DNA of 64,000 nt, taken from assembly GCA_023101885.1 (NCBI GenBank), contig JALPQD010000026.1:10276997-10340996 (forward strand), in the 5' to 3' direction. This stretch comes from Typhlomys cinereus. Lineage: Eukaryota > Chordata > Mammalia > Rodentia > Platacanthomyidae. A program made the position numbers and the translations under genes. Shown piece after piece: positions 45,639 to 57,002 of this stretch (its first letter is position 1; every line of letters starts with the position of its first letter). The notes under the pieces were generated by a model, which was given only the letters and a program-made list of their open reading frames with translations, was not told where the DNA came from and did not search any database.

Positions 45639-45822
45639 GGGGCCAGTGAGATGGCTCAATGGGTAAAGAGGGCTTGCTGCTGAGAGTTAGAACCTCTGTC
45701 TCAGCACCTATATGGTAGAAAAAAAGGATCAACTCCTACAAATTGTACTCTGACCTTCACACATGCACCTCGGCACACTCCTCCCTTCCCCAAATAATTT
45801 TTTGTGCTTATAAAGAAAAGTA
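45639..45822 (+). mobile_element. B3-like tRNA SINE
   Basis: The head 'ggccagtgagatggctcaat', then 'gggtaaagagggcttgctgc' and 'cacctatatggtagaaaaaa', with 'ctcctacaaattgtactctg' and 'accttcacacatgcacctcg', follows rodent B2/B3 order and ends in an A-rich tail. The 8-bp TSD TCACTTCA lies at 45631-45638 and 45823-45830. Confidence 0.82.
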
Positions 45823-46064
45823 TCACTTCACCTCTTTGAGTCTTTGTTGAATTTAGTTTCTTTTACTGTCAAGGAGACAATGCCACCAGGGACTTTCAAT
45901 GTGCAGGGCATCCGGTATGCTGAGTTGGTCTCTTCACTTTCCTTCCAGTGCAGTGAGACTTCAGACAGGAAGTGGTCGATACTAGAGAAACTTGGGAAGT
46001 CAGAGACAGAGTAAACCCCCCCATAGCCTACCAGATACCCGCCGTGCTGCACACCATCCGGGTC

Positions 46065-46195
46065 TCTCCCAACAACCTAGGAAGTGTTACTATCCATTCT
46101 GCAGTTACAGAAGAGGTTAAATAACTTCAGCAAGGCTGCAATGCTGAAATCAAGATCGGAATTTCAGCCTCTTTGATCTGGAGCCCAGTCCCCCT
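46065..46195 (-). mobile_element. MIR SINE, antisense
   Basis: 'actatccattctgcagttac', 'agaagaggttaaataacttc' and 'ctgaaatcaagatcggaatt' then 'tcagcctctttgatctggag' keep the antisense MIR order over most of its length. Confidence 0.68.
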
Positions 46196-46783
46196 TGCCC
46201 CCCCAAAAAGCAGCTGATTAGCATTAAAGTGATCTTGGGTTAAGCACTAGTTCCTAGTGAGAATCCAAAAAATATTCCTTTTTTTTTTCTTCCTCCCTAA
46301 AGTCAAATTTCAGGTAGTATGGAGAGGAAAGTGTAAAGGTGATTTCTGTTGCTGGTGGGACCAACAGCTTCCCAAGATCCTTTGCTGCGTTCCTGTAGGC
46401 AAGAGTCCTGCAGGTTTGCACCAGCGATTCCAGTATGGGCCCCCTCAGGCGAGAGCAAAGCTCCCAGAAGGATGCTCCTGGGAGCTTTGGTTCTGTTTGT
46501 TTCTGCCCACAGGCACAGGCTCAAAGAACGGATACAGGAGAGCAATGCAGAAGCAAGATGTATTCTGCAGACGAAGAGTCAGAAAGGGGGGTGGGATGGA
46601 ATAGACCCACTGCTCCCCTTCGCCTCAGACTGGGGCGCCCCTTGTCACAGTCATCCAGGACAGGTCATGTTGGCTTCTCTGACACTGGGTTTCCACATCA
46701 GCAAGTTAGAGAATCCTGACGATTTCCTCATTCTCAGGCCCGATCCTTACCTGGGACACTCTGGAAAGAATGAATACGGGTCA

Positions 46784-46917
46784 GACCTGGAGGCACAGGA
46801 CTGTATACCAATTGTTTGGGAGGCTAAGGCAGGAACATCTCGAGTTCAAGACCTGCCTAGACTGCAGAGAGAGTTCAAGGTGAGCCTGGGTGACTGGACA
46901 GGGTGTCTCAAAAGAGA
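46784..46917 (+). mobile_element. B1 SINE
   Basis: 'ggaggcacaggactgtatac', 'caattgtttgggaggctaag' and 'gcaggaacatctcgagttca', with 'ggacagggtgtctcaaaa', are B1 landmarks. A duplicated 'gagttcaag' (46843 and 46872) suggests the internal 29-bp duplication typical of rodent B1. Confidence 0.8.
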
Positions 46918-47165
46918 AAGGAAAAGCCAAGCCCTAGAGATAGGACTCAAGGGAAGGATACTTACTTAGCATGTACCAGTCTCTGGATTTGCTCCCTAGT
47001 ACTGCAAAGTGAATGAATTAAGCATTGGTAGTGCATGCCTATAATCCCAGCAACTAGAGGCAGGAAGACTGCTGTGAACCTGAAGCCACCCTGGGCTACG
47101 TAGCAAGTAGCAGGCTGCCCCAGAGATGCATGGCAAGATGGTGCCCCAAAACAAAATAAAGAAAC
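46918..47165 (+). mobile_element. B4-type SINE (ID-like head + B1 body)
   Basis: The ID-like head 'ccctagagataggactcaag', 'ggaaggatacttacttagca' and 'tctggatttgctccctagta' is followed by a B1 body, 'ttggtagtgcatgcctataa' then 'tcccagcaactagagg' and 'tgaagccaccctgggctac'. It ends in 'aaaacaaaataaagaaaca'. It abuts the preceding B1, forming B1-ID-B1. The 206-codon frame at 46349-46969 runs through both SINEs. Confidence 0.78.
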
Positions 47166-48345
47166 AGAGCACTGTCATGATAAATTGTTAAGGTTTGCTT
47201 CTGTCCTGACTCCCAGAGCCCACTGTGCCACAAGCAGTAGATACCAGCTTCCCCCATCTCTGCCAGTCCCGTTAGCCATAGCAGTTTGGGGTGACTGTCT
47301 TGCTGACAAGTTATCACCCTTGGTGAACAAATCCCCCTAGACCTCCTTTGTGCAAGGAGGTGTTATAGGGGCTGCCAGCTCATCTGGGGCCTCGTGAGAG
47401 ACCTCCCAATTAGCTGGTCTTCTGGAAGACAGCTTCTGGTTCTGGGAGGAGAGGTAGGTGGAAGAAAAAAAAAACAACCCTGCAGGTTTCAATCCACAAA
47501 AACATTAATGCTATAAAGTAGTTCAATTCTAGGCAAGGAGAGCGATAAAGCGGCAGGTAACCAGCAGAGGCAGGATGGGGAATTGCCAGCATCTCCGCGG
47601 GCTTGATTACCGAGAATTGGTTCCTGTTCAAGAGGCAGCTGGCTACAAGGGTGAGAGGCAGATTTACAGTCTGGGCCACGCGGGGTGCCTGGGAAGAAAG
47701 TTATCAACATCAAACAGCAGAAAGATGGCATGGAGTGAACGCCTGGCTGCCCAGCTTCAGGGTAGGATCCTTGTCACCAAGGACCAGTAGCGGCCATAAC
47801 ACACGGCACATACATGTGGAGCCAACCAGCGTTGCATGCCAACTGGTGTTTGTGGGCTTCACACGTGCACTGTCCTGTCTGCCAAGTGTATGGCCAGCTG
47901 TGTAAGGGTGCCTTTCATTTTACAGAGGTGTGGAGAGGTGTGGACTCAGCAGAATAGGCAGTGAACCTGCAGCTGGAGGTGGAACCCTGGCCTGCCACAC
48001 CCCACAGATATGCTCATCTCGGCTCAAGCCATGAAGCAAACGCCATCACGGTGCATTGGGGAAGGGAGAGGACTCAAGTTTTGTGGCTGGGGCGGCTCCT
48101 CTTGGCTTCGCACACTGCCCCACGGAGCCAGTGAGATGAAGAATGTCACCAGCAGCTGGACGTACACTGAATCGTTTTTAAAGAGCTGGCCAAACAGTCC
48201 CGTCGCTTCAGCTCCCACTGAGGCTTTATGTCTTTTGTGGACCTTAGAGGTCACCTAGATTGCTTTAGGCCAAATGTTTCGGCACCCCCAAAGACATGTA
48301 TTAAAACCCTAGGGTCCAATGCCATGTGCCAAAAGACAAAATTTA
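47166..48345. other. unique DNA with a MIR-like scrap
   Basis: At 47910-48000 'tttcattttacagaggtgtg' followed by 'gcagtgaacctgcagctgga' fits a degraded antisense MIR. Other frames lack support. Confidence 0.45.
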
Positions 48346-48357
48346 GAGCAAATTGAC

Positions 48358-48399
48358 CTTTTTTCTTTTTCTTTTGCACCTGCAACAGTGCGTGAGTGC

Positions 48400-48458
<59 letters not shown>

Positions 48459-48691
48459 CACGAGAGACAAAAAGGCACTTGAATGTATGTGTCTGGTAGA
48501 GGTCCCAAGGTGACGTCAGGAATCATTCTGGATTGTTCTGCCTCCTTATTGCTTTATCTGGGATTTTTCCAGGCTCCGCCTTCCAGAGCCACTCTATCTG
48601 TCTGGCGTTTTTACATGAGATCTGGGCATTTGAACTCAAATCCTTTTACTTTAGAGGCAGAGGCTTTAATCCTTGAGTCATCTCCCCAACT
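48358..48691 (-). mobile_element. tRNA-derived SINE, antisense, with 12-bp TSD
   Basis: Same family as 11692-12028. On the plus strand it runs T-rich tail, (GT)n at 48403-48454, 'gaggtcccaaggtgacgtca', 'ccaggctccgccttccagag' and 'gaggctttaatccttgagtc' then 'atctccccaa'. The TSD GAGCAAATTGAC is identical at 48346-48357 and 48692-48703. Confidence 0.88.
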
Positions 48692-48703
48692 GAGCAAATT
48701 GAC

Positions 48704-49079
48704 TTAGATCTATGACTGACTTTTACTCACCATTTACAAGCCGGGCAGCCTCCATTCAACACGGAGATGAGAGCCTCCAGCAGGAAATACATTGCATGTG
48801 TATTCTCATATGGTGAGACAAGACAGCAGCGTGCTAGAACTGGTCAGCATCAGGCTGCTTCCAGCGGCTTTTAGGAAAGGGTTAAAGTAGAAAGGGAGGG
48901 GGAATCCTTTATTATACTAATTTAAGCGGATTGGAAAGCCTTTCTCTAGGGAAAAACTGATCAACCGGCAATCCATTTGCTTTCTTAAAGTCTCATTTGG
49001 ATTATATGTTGTTTAACACAAGCAACTCCATCTTTATTTGGTTAAGTCTTTGTGGCCTAGTTCAGGTGCACAGTTCAGA
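48704..49079. promoter_or_regulatory. AT-rich unique block, possibly regulatory
   Basis: 'ttattatactaatttaagcg', 'ctgatcaaccggcaatcc' and 'tttggattatatgttgttta' lie in a repeat-free stretch at 48890-49030. Inference from texture only. Confidence 0.27.
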
Positions 49080-49400
49080 GCAACGGCCTCGGATAGTTGT
49101 GGTTTAACAAATGGTATTTGGAGATGGGACCTTCCAGAGGTAATTAAGCCATAAAGATGAGTCCTCATGAATGGAGTGGTACCGCCCTTATGCAAAGGAA
49201 AGGAGTCTTCTCCTAGACTCTTCACAGTGTAAAGCAGTCCTTTGCACATCAAGAAGAAGCCCTAACTGAACCAGGTCTCCTCGTACCTAGATGTCAGACT
49301 TCCTACCCTCCAAGAGTGAGAAGGGAAAACATACTTGTTATTCCAGTCCTCCCCGTCAGCTCCTTTGCTATAACAGCCCAAACAAGAGCACAGCAGTCAA
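49080..49400 (+). mobile_element. MLT1 LTR (ERVL-MaLR)
   Basis: 'atggtatttggagatgggac', 'cttccagaggtaattaagcc', 'gatgagtcctcatgaatgga', 'gcccttatgcaaaggaaagg' and 'ttgctataacagcccaaaca' reproduce MLT1 in sense order from the U3 block to the LTR end. Confidence 0.85.
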
Positions 49401-50849
49401 ACTGAAGCAAACTCCAAACCAACAGCCGGTGCTGGGTTCTCTCTGAGCTGTTTTACCTCTTCATCTTGACCACCACCTCGGTGCTGGTTCTGTGGATAGA
49501 TTCTGCAAAGTCGGATCATCACTCTCTCCTTAAGCATCTTGCCTTGGAGTTCTGAAGAGTCTCCAGTCCTTCCATAAATGAAGCGAGAATCTGCTTTGCG
49601 TTTTAAATTACACTGTTAGAGTCAGTTTGTTAAAAATGTATATGGAACTTTCTACAACAAGGAATGCCTTTAGCTATGTTCCCACTTCTAAGAGTATTCA
49701 TGCAGATGTTCCTCCGCTTGAGTTAATTGGAACCAAATCAATGGAACCACAGTCAGTGGGTTAATTATCTCAAGGATGGAGAATAAAATTCGTGCCTGCA
49801 GCAAACAAAGTTTACAACCTTAACTAACAGTTTTCTGAACAAATATTCTAAATGCATGGGGTGTTTGAAAAATATAAATTTGCAGCTTCAAGGCCACAAG
49901 TCAGTTGGCCTTAGAACTTTTACAATCTTCAGTAAGACAGGAGCACTCTTTCACCTTTGTAGATTTAATAGGATCCTTGGCATAAACTAATATAAACAAA
50001 TTCAAGATTTAACTAAAACCCCATGGAAATTTTGTGTAGGTATTCTCCAAGCTTCTCTCTCATATATTTATAGTTAATTGATGCAGGGTACCTCAGATTC
50101 TTAAAATGAGTGTCAATAGCATCTTAAAGTTTCTCACATTCTCCTCTTAAAAATAAATCGTGGCTTCTGGTTTCAAGTTTTATTTTAAGTTAAAGTTGAT
50201 TCAAGTAGCTTTGGGTTTTTTAAATCCACTCTTACTAATGTATGCATAAACATGAAATCTATTAACATGCCATTATCGTACTGAGACCTGAGAAACTTGA
50301 CACTTAAGGCCCAATATTAGGATGATTGTTATTAGTCTGTGTGTCTCTGTTTGGTCACCTATCCTTAGTAAGAAAAAATTGGAAAAATCAAATTAAAAAC
50401 AGAAAAGGAAATTTGGCCTTATCGGGGGGAAGGAATATAAAGTGTCCAAGTCTAACTCTGGAATCTAAACATGAGGTAGCATTTAAATAGAATGTAAGAG
50501 ATGTGTATGTCTGATCAGTTCTATTGGAAGTGTGGCTCTGCCCACTCTTGTCTGCTTCTAGTCTGTTGGCCTGAGCCATGCCATTCTGGAAAGCCTCCTC
50601 TACCCCAGGATCAAACAGACCACACTCTCTAACTCCTTGAGCTCCCCACCCTAGTGACCTTGAGACAGGACTCCCTTTTGCCAGACATGCTTTCATTCCC
50701 TGCCCCGCCCTGCCCTTCTTCCCTAGTAACCCCTTTACGATGTTTGAAGCTTATAAAAAGTTAGATGCTCTCTCTTGTCCAGGGCTCTGCAGACTTTTCT
50801 CCTGCTCCAGGGTGGCGGCAGATCCCTCCTGCTAAGCTGCCCACTGGCA
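49401..50849. other. AT-rich, mostly unrecognised DNA
   Basis: 49600-50340 is AT-rich and repeat-free by eye. From about 50500 the sequence may already be the upstream part of the LTR-like segment below, because 'gaagcttataaaaagttaga' near 50745 looks like a TATA box. No coding support. Confidence 0.42.
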
Positions 50850-51020
50850 GTTCCCTCCCTGACCTCTCTGACTTCAAGCTCTCTCTTTTGCTCTAATGCA
50901 ATCCCACCGTAAGGCTAAACTATGGCTCCCTTGGCCACCGGGCTCTCAGTTCTAATAAACTCTTATTTCTCAAGTCTCGTCCTCGTGTTGGCTTCTCTTC
51001 ATAATGGATTTCCACGTTGA
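50745..51020 (+). mobile_element. ERV LTR 3' part (TATA to U5-like)
   Basis: A TATA box (CTTATAAAAAG, about 50750) is followed by AATAAA in 'ttctaataaactcttatttc' at about 50954 and 'cttggccaccgggctctcag' then 'cctcgtgttggcttctcttc'. The second half aligns with 60862-61040, so it is a dispersed repeat. The LTR class and its ends are not settled. Confidence 0.6.
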
Positions 51021-51104
51021 TCTTGCACACGATCATAGCATCACTCAATTCCTTTCCACCTGCCGACCTAATACAGTCTTTCCTTCAAGGATAGTTTGGC
51101 AGGA

Positions 51105-51257
51105 TGTCAGAACTGTGTGAAATTTCTTTCTGGGAGATAGATTTCTCTTCTGTCTCACACCAGACCTGGCAAATTTTCAATATTCTGTGAAGCCCTTTTC
51201 TCTGTTCCCAGCGTGAGATTCCTGAGGGAAATTCCAATTTCTCAGCATCCATTGTTT
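51105..51257 (+). repeat. copy 1 of an unnamed dispersed repeat
   Basis: 'tgtcagaactgtgtgaaatt' and 'tctttctgggagatag', then 'tctctgttcccagcgtgaga' and 'ttccaatttctcagcatcc'. It aligns in order with 52645-52774 and, more distantly, 61891-62005, all in the same orientation. TGTCAG at the start would suit an LTR end, but no partner end was found. Confidence 0.5.
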
Positions 51258-51878
51258 GGACAGTCCCAGAGCACAGTGCACAGAGGGGACATGCTTCCTT
51301 CAGAATAACAGTGTCATCTGGTTACATGATGAGAATTAGTGGGAAGAAACCGGACTTACTACAGGGCCGGTCTCTTGGGAAGATGGATGGGCTACCTACC
51401 TCATCGTTACATCTTGGGGGACAAAGGAGTCCAAAGGACTTTTAAAAGAAGATGAGGTGTGGCAAAGTCAAACAGTAGGCTGTATGCTGGACAGGGTCTT
51501 CATCGCCCGGTTGTAGCCCCCTTTATTTTCCTCAGACTAGACCCCCCCTAATCAATCTCACCCTCCTGGAGCTAGTTCCTAAAGTATGGACATTGCTTTT
51601 CTGCAAATTAATACTCGTGGCAGTCTGCCTTTGTTGTGCCTGTTGATGGGCAGAACTAAAGACAGATCTCACTAGGTTCTTCTGGGTTCTATCAACCTAA
51701 AGAAAGATGGTTTCATAGTTAACACTTTAACCTTTTAGATGGGACTTGTCTTCAGAATTTAGAATACCAGGCCAAAAGGAAGAGACGGGGATCTAATCCT
51801 TGCAAAAAAGGATAGAGAAGGAAAAAGTAACTTTAGAGAGTAACTCCTCAAAGGAACAGCCATGTCACAATAGCATAT

Positions 51879-51921
<43 letters not shown>

Positions 51922-52644
51922 CTGAGTGGGATCTCTCCCAAGTCATTCTGTGTTCCCGATGGTCTGGCTTATGAGCTCCACAACAAACTGAAAGTCCTGC
52001 TGCGGGGTTGGATGTGGACTCCCATGAGAGGTTATATAACACAAAGACACAGCAGGAAATTAAGGATTCCCTGCGTGCATCTCAAAGCCACAGAGCCAGG
52101 GCTGAAGCCCCGAGTCCCTTGTGCTGACGTTTCTCTGGAGTTCTTCCCCAATGCACAGCAATATACAGCTTGACCCAAAGAAAATGTCGGCAAGGATTTG
52201 TTTTTAATTTAATGATGGCTGATAATGATCATAAAACCAGTTAGGCCTCTGTGGATATATATATCTGCCTGCATCGATATCTATATTAGAGTTATTACCA
52301 TTCAATCAACAAACCAAAGGAGATGGTATGGTTTGTTACCAGAGCTGGGAGGGTCAGAACCTGAGTCCTGGCAACCCAAACAGGTTTACACTCCGTGCCC
52401 ATCTTCAGTGGCCTATATGCAGACAAGTAATGAAACACAGAGAAAGCAGCTTTGTCTCATATGACCACATTAGGAAAAAGAACAGAAAGATTCAGAATAC
52501 TCAAGAATACTGCAGGATCCTGACATGGTTAGATTTAAACTGGAGGTCAGAAGTATGGATAACTATGCAGTCTTGGTCAAGATGTGGTCCCATCTATCTC
52601 CATTAGCTTGGATCCAGGCCCTCCTGCAAGGTGGTCTGACAAGT
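51258..52644. other. mixed unresolved DNA with a (CA)n tract
   Basis: (CA)n lies at 51880-51920. Stretches near 51480-51510 and 51728-51760 loosely resemble 53560-53590 and 53742-53770 ('taaccttttagatgggactt' against 'taaccttttagctctgtggc'). This hints that a longer repeat continues beyond the 51105 segment. No gene is seen. Confidence 0.45.
51880..51920. repeat. (CA)n microsatellite
   Basis: About 20 uninterrupted CA units. Confidence 0.95.
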
Positions 52645-52774
52645 TGTCAGAACTGTGGGAAATTTCTTTTGGGACACAAGTTCATCCTCTGACTGGTACC
52701 TGGCTTCAGACTTTTCCTTCTCCCAGCATGAGGCTTCTGGAAAACTCCAGTTTCTTAGGGCCTGTTGTTTACTA
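52645..52774 (+). repeat. copy 2 of the unnamed dispersed repeat
   Basis: 'tgtcagaactgtgggaaatt' and 'tcttttgggacacaagttca' then 'tcccagcatgaggcttctgg' and 'actccagtttcttagggcc'. The first 20 bases differ from copy 1 at one position; later parts diverge with small gaps. Confidence 0.5.
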
Positions 52775-53797
52775 GTGTGACAGCCAATGGGAGAGGCCCA
52801 TCTGTGTCTTTAGAGCGTCTTCATCCCTGTCTGGATGCCTACAGTGACGCAGAGGAAGAGTGAACTTTGGCATTAACATCCAGGATGAACCAAATAGTTT
52901 TCTATCGATTCCTTCTAGGATGAATCGAAGTGGAAACACACAGCATAGCTTCCGGCCTGCAGCCCCACGTTCACCGACGATGATTCATGTTTGAGTGCAG
53001 CCAAGAGCTAAACAACTGGCAATAATAATAATAATTCCACATTTTAGAGAAAAGTATGGCTTGATCCTTGTAAGATAGACAAAGGGCACCAGCTCTCAGC
53101 TCAGCAGTCTGGTGCAGGATGGATGCTGAAAAGTCAGGTGAAGTTTCTCCAAAGTGAAGTTTCTATGCTGCATGGGGATGTCAGCTGGTCTCCTGCCTTC
53201 CACCCCAAGCTTCAAGGAGTCGCCACAGAGAGGGAGACTTGCCTTTTCTCCAGCATCCTGAACACTCAGGACGGCAGGTCAAAGGTCAGCTTCTGAAGGA
53301 CCTGTGCCAAGAGGGTGGCTTGCCTATGGAAAAGGAGAGGAGTGAAAGTAGGGAGGACCACAAAAGACCACATAGGCAGGTCCAGGTTTCTCGCCATGTG
53401 AAAGCCAGTATCTGAGAGGAGGGAGTTGGTAGGAAGGAATCAGTTTTATTCAAGGGCTTGAAGAAGATGAAGGGCCCATCCTCTAAGCTCTGTCTTCAGA
53501 GGCAGGAGACAACAGCACAAAGGGCCTTTAAGGGGAGGAGGAAGAAGCACAGTGGGAAAGACAATATACTGAACGGGGTCCCCATCAGCGCAAGCATGTG
53601 CCTCCATCTCTTCTATACCCACAGCACGGTGATAGACCTTGACTTCCAGCGGCTGGCATCCATCACAGGGCCAGAGAGTGGGGGAGGGGAGCTCACCAGA
53701 TGCTCTGGACTGTACACATCTAAAGGAAGAAGGAGATGTTATAACCTTTTAGCTCTGTGGCTTCTCTTCAGAATGCAGAACGCTGGGCAGATGGTCT
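52775..53797. other. unique or unresolved DNA
   Basis: Holds a short (AAT)n near 53023-53037. A 116-codon frame (53458-53808) has no recognisable domain. Confidence 0.45.
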
Positions 53798-54160
53798 TGT
53801 GGTCCTAAGGGACACTCAGGGTACATTGTCTAATAAGAAATTTATTAGAGCAGTTATGAATGTCATAGACAGACAATGCAATGAGTTTCAGGCTTGCAGA
53901 ACAAAGCGGGAGGGGGCTCTTATAGGTTGCAGAGAGAGGGAGGAGGTCCCATGCCATGCAGTCAGATGAAGAAAGCATAGTGCTTGCTTATAATCAGGTT
54001 GTTTCTGATTGGGGGAAATGTTCATACCTGCAATTGTTGGTGTCTATCAGAGGGGATGGGCTACCTGTTGCCCCTGATTGCCTAGAGTGTTTGGTAAACT
54101 TCCTTTGGAGAAGCAAAGGGAGCAGACTCACCAACAATCACAGGAGGGGATGATCTGTCA
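53798..54160 (-). mobile_element. probable ERV LTR, antisense
   Basis: It starts TGTGGTCCTAAGG and has 'taagaaatttattagagcag' (antisense AATAAATTTC) about 50 bp in, the layout of an antisense U5-R, then 'ggctcttataggttgcag', which could be an antisense TATA region. The layout parallels 63752-64000. The far end is unknown. Confidence 0.48.
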
Positions 54161-54499
54161 CTCGTTTAATAACAGCTGTGAAGGGAGAGAGAAGACAGTG
54201 CTGCAGCTGAGCCAGGCTGAGTGACCCCCTAGTCAAAACCTAACCAAAGCCTTGTGAGCCTTAGGGTGGGACAGCAATCTTACGAATGGGTGAAAGGAAA
54301 GGAAAGTAGCTAACTCTGCAGGGAAAACTTTCCAAAGGAGGGTTCCATGGGGGGTACATCATCACCCACATCTAAGAGCCCTGTGGTACAATGGAACCCT
54401 GGGCGTGGGTTCAGGAGCCCTCATGCCTGTGTCCAAAGGAAAAGACTCATCTTGGAATACCCCACGTGACTCCAAAGCCAAGTCATAATCACACCAGTG
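54161..54499. other. unique spacer
   Basis: Nothing recognised. Confidence 0.5.
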
Positions 54500-54904
54500 C
54501 GACAGCTTCAAGTGTCAGCTTGATGCTTGAGAACTGAGCCTTCATGCATACCTATGAGGAATTATTTAGTTAAAATAAGCCCATAGGAGATTGCCTAACT
54601 GATATGGGAAGACCCAAACCAGGGTGGGCAGGACCATTCCCTAGGCAGGTGAATAAGATGGAGAGAGAATGAGCTGCCAGTTAGGCAGGTTGGTAGCTGG
54701 CAAATAGAAGAGACACATTGGTCCTTGCCCTTTACTCTCGACTAAGGATATGGTGTGGCCAGTTCTCTCCATCCATACTAGTGTAGCTCTCCTGCCATTA
54801 ATATCTATAATGTAAACTGCAAGGATGGATGAAAATTTCCTTGATCCCCTAAATTTGTTTGAGTCATGTACTCACCACAGCAGCAGAATATGGAACTAAG
54901 ACCA
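54500..54904 (+). mobile_element. rodent ERVL/MaLR-type LTR
   Basis: 'caagtgtcagcttgatgctt', 'gatatgggaagacccaaacc', 'agggtgggcaggaccattcc' and 'ctaggcaggtgaataagatg' then 'agcagaatatggaactaaga' match the sense order of a common rodent LTR whose antisense begins TGTTAGTTACTTTT and carries 'gtcttcccacc'. It is complete by order but without a clear TSD. Confidence 0.7.
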
Positions 54905-55580
54905 TCAGTCAGGTAGCACATCTCTATTCTCCATGTAATCTCAAAACACTGTCTTTCCAGAAAGACCAGGAATAATCAGGAAAGGCAAAAGAAGTAAAGG
55001 CCCAGCACCCCTAGCTTGTTTCCTAGCTGTCCCAGGTTGCCAAGGAACAGGTGGGAATTGACAATTACAGGGGACTGGACCTGCTATCGCTGAAATCACA
55101 CTATTTTGAGGCGAGCGGTGACCATAGGACTTTTCATTTCCTGAAAGTGACAGGAAATTGAAGAACCTGCCTGAGATATCATCTTTGGATGGGCAGAAAG
55201 GGTTGATAAAATAAGTTAACACCAGACGGTCCTGGCGAGGGGGGGTGGGGTGGAGTGTTCACAATTGCACCCTATCAAGTTCTGCTTTGTCAACATCACA
55301 GTCCTTTCTGCCCAGACTCTTTCTCCTCCAGATCATAGGACTACCTGGAGGATAGGGGGAGGAGGAGGGTCATTGACCCTGTGCTGGTTCAGGACGGTGT
55401 GATGGGCAAGTAGTTTTGCCAGTCAGCATGGTCAGATGCCCAAGCTGAGAAAGTAGAGCAGGAGCAAGGGGGAGAAGGAAGAAGAGGAAAAAATGAATCC
55501 TGCGGATGCATTGATGGGAATAGAGGGCTGGTTTCCATCTTCTGCACTGACTGAACCCAAGAACAGTGTGCTTGGTGATG
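54905..55580. other. unique non-coding DNA
   Basis: No repeat recognised. Frames on both strands are short and unsupported. Confidence 0.45.
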
Positions 55581-55586
55581 GGAGGG

Positions 55587-55910
55587 TGTTGTGGTCCTGG
55601 AACCAGGGAGACCCTGGGGGCGGGGGTAAGAAGGCGCAGAGTCAACGACACAGACTCCATGAGTCAGGTAAGTAGCAAAGCAGGCTCACAGGCTCGTTTA
55701 TTGCAAATATCGGGCTTGCTTATATACCTCCACCCAACATCCCATAAGTTCCAGTGGGAGCTTTTGCTGAGTTGTCCTGTCCAGGTTGGTTCTCTCAGTC
55801 AGGCAGTTTTACATCAGCACCAGGCACTGCAACAGGTTCTAGTTTAGGAAAGTTGCATTTTGCGCGGCCCATTAGACAATACAGGCCTGCCTGGTTGTGT
55901 TCCTTCTACA
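55587..55910 (-). mobile_element. class II (ERVK-type) solo LTR with 6-bp TSD
   Basis: A 324-bp LTR with ends TGTTGTGGTCC and CTTCTACA, flanked by GGAGGG at 55581-55586 and 55911-55916. The 6-bp duplication is the class II signature. On the minus strand AATAAACGAGCC is the polyadenylation/R region (plus 'ggctcgtttattgc' at about 55691). A short U5 of about 100 bp lies to the left. No internal sequence, so solo. Confidence 0.87.
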
Positions 55911-55916
55911 GGAGGG

Positions 55917-56660
55917 TCCTTAACTAGTCATGGGAAGGGGCAGAAGGGAATTCTCTGGGATGGATCTGATGCAGTGGAGAAGCCAGCACAAGAAGAAAAG
56001 CAACAGAGCAGTCGCCTAGCATAAGGTGGGAGAGAGGCGCATGGGCTTGTGTCAGGCACAAGGTGGCTGACTGCTGTGGTACCAAATAACTAAAAAGTCC
56101 TGGGTTGGCTGGGGAGTCCACTCTGCGCTGTCCTCACTCACTCTGAGGGGCAGCTACGATGCTCCCCCCCCATGCTCTGTAGCTGTGCCAAAGAAAAGAG
56201 GAAATTCAGCGTGCTCTACACTAACTGAAAACTTCTGTCTGGAGTTGATACTTTTCACCTCCACACACATTTCTTTGGTTGGTGCTGGCCGTGTGGGTGA
56301 CTTGTATTCAAAACAAGGGAAAAGATTAACCTGGAAACTATAGAGGATTATTAAGATCGTTTATCATAGTACCCAAGGAGAAAGAAAGAAAGAAGCCTTC
56401 TAACATGGAACTAGGGCAAGTTCTTGGCCCTACTGAGGAGAAAGTGCCGAAAGACCAGAAGGTTCCAGATATAGACAGGAGCTGATGTCTCCTGGAAGAC
56501 CAATCAAGGCCGGCAGCCAGGATAAACTTGAAGAGAGAGTGGTCAGTTCATGAGCCTAAAACTGCTGCTTTCCTCTACCCATCCCTTGTCTGTCTAGCCT
56601 CTAAATATTTATTCAGCAATATTTTAGTTTCATCTTCCCATTGTGACTAATACACAGCAC
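55917..56660. other. unique non-coding DNA
   Basis: No recognised element. Confidence 0.45.
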
Positions 56661-57002
56661 AATTTTGGAGAACAAGGGGATTCATATGTTCTCTAGGTTG
56701 CAATCCATTGTGATGCCAAAAGAGTTCATACTAACATCAAGAGCCCAGGAAACTGGCTACAATGTATCCACAGGAAGAGTGGGAGAGGGGCACACGTTCT
56801 AGTTCGTGAGTCTGTCCAAATTCCAACCAGATCTCTCTCCATCCTAGCCACCCGCCCAGGGAATAACTACTCACTGCACTCTGGATCTTTCCACATCGAT
56901 TAGATACTCTCACAGCAGAGGTTTGCCCTCACTAAATAATTCTTCATAGGTGCGTCTAAAGAATCAGCACTTGATTGTCAATTTGACACCTGTAACTGTC
57001 AC
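56661..57002 (-). mobile_element. probable ERVL/MaLR LTR, antisense, degraded
   Basis: The right end 'cacttgattgtcaatttgac' then 'acctgtaactgtcaca' is the antisense of the TGTGA...GTCAAATTGACAATC start seen in this LTR group. The middle is poorly conserved and the left end uncertain. Confidence 0.45.

Noticed and set aside
46349..46969. 206-codon open frame
   Set aside because: The last third lies in B1 and B4 SINE sequence.
48272..48345. Possible MLT1 start upstream of the SINE, continuing at 49080
   Set aside because: The first bases resemble an MLT1 5' end, but about 370 bp of unrelated sequence after the SINE breaks the continuity.
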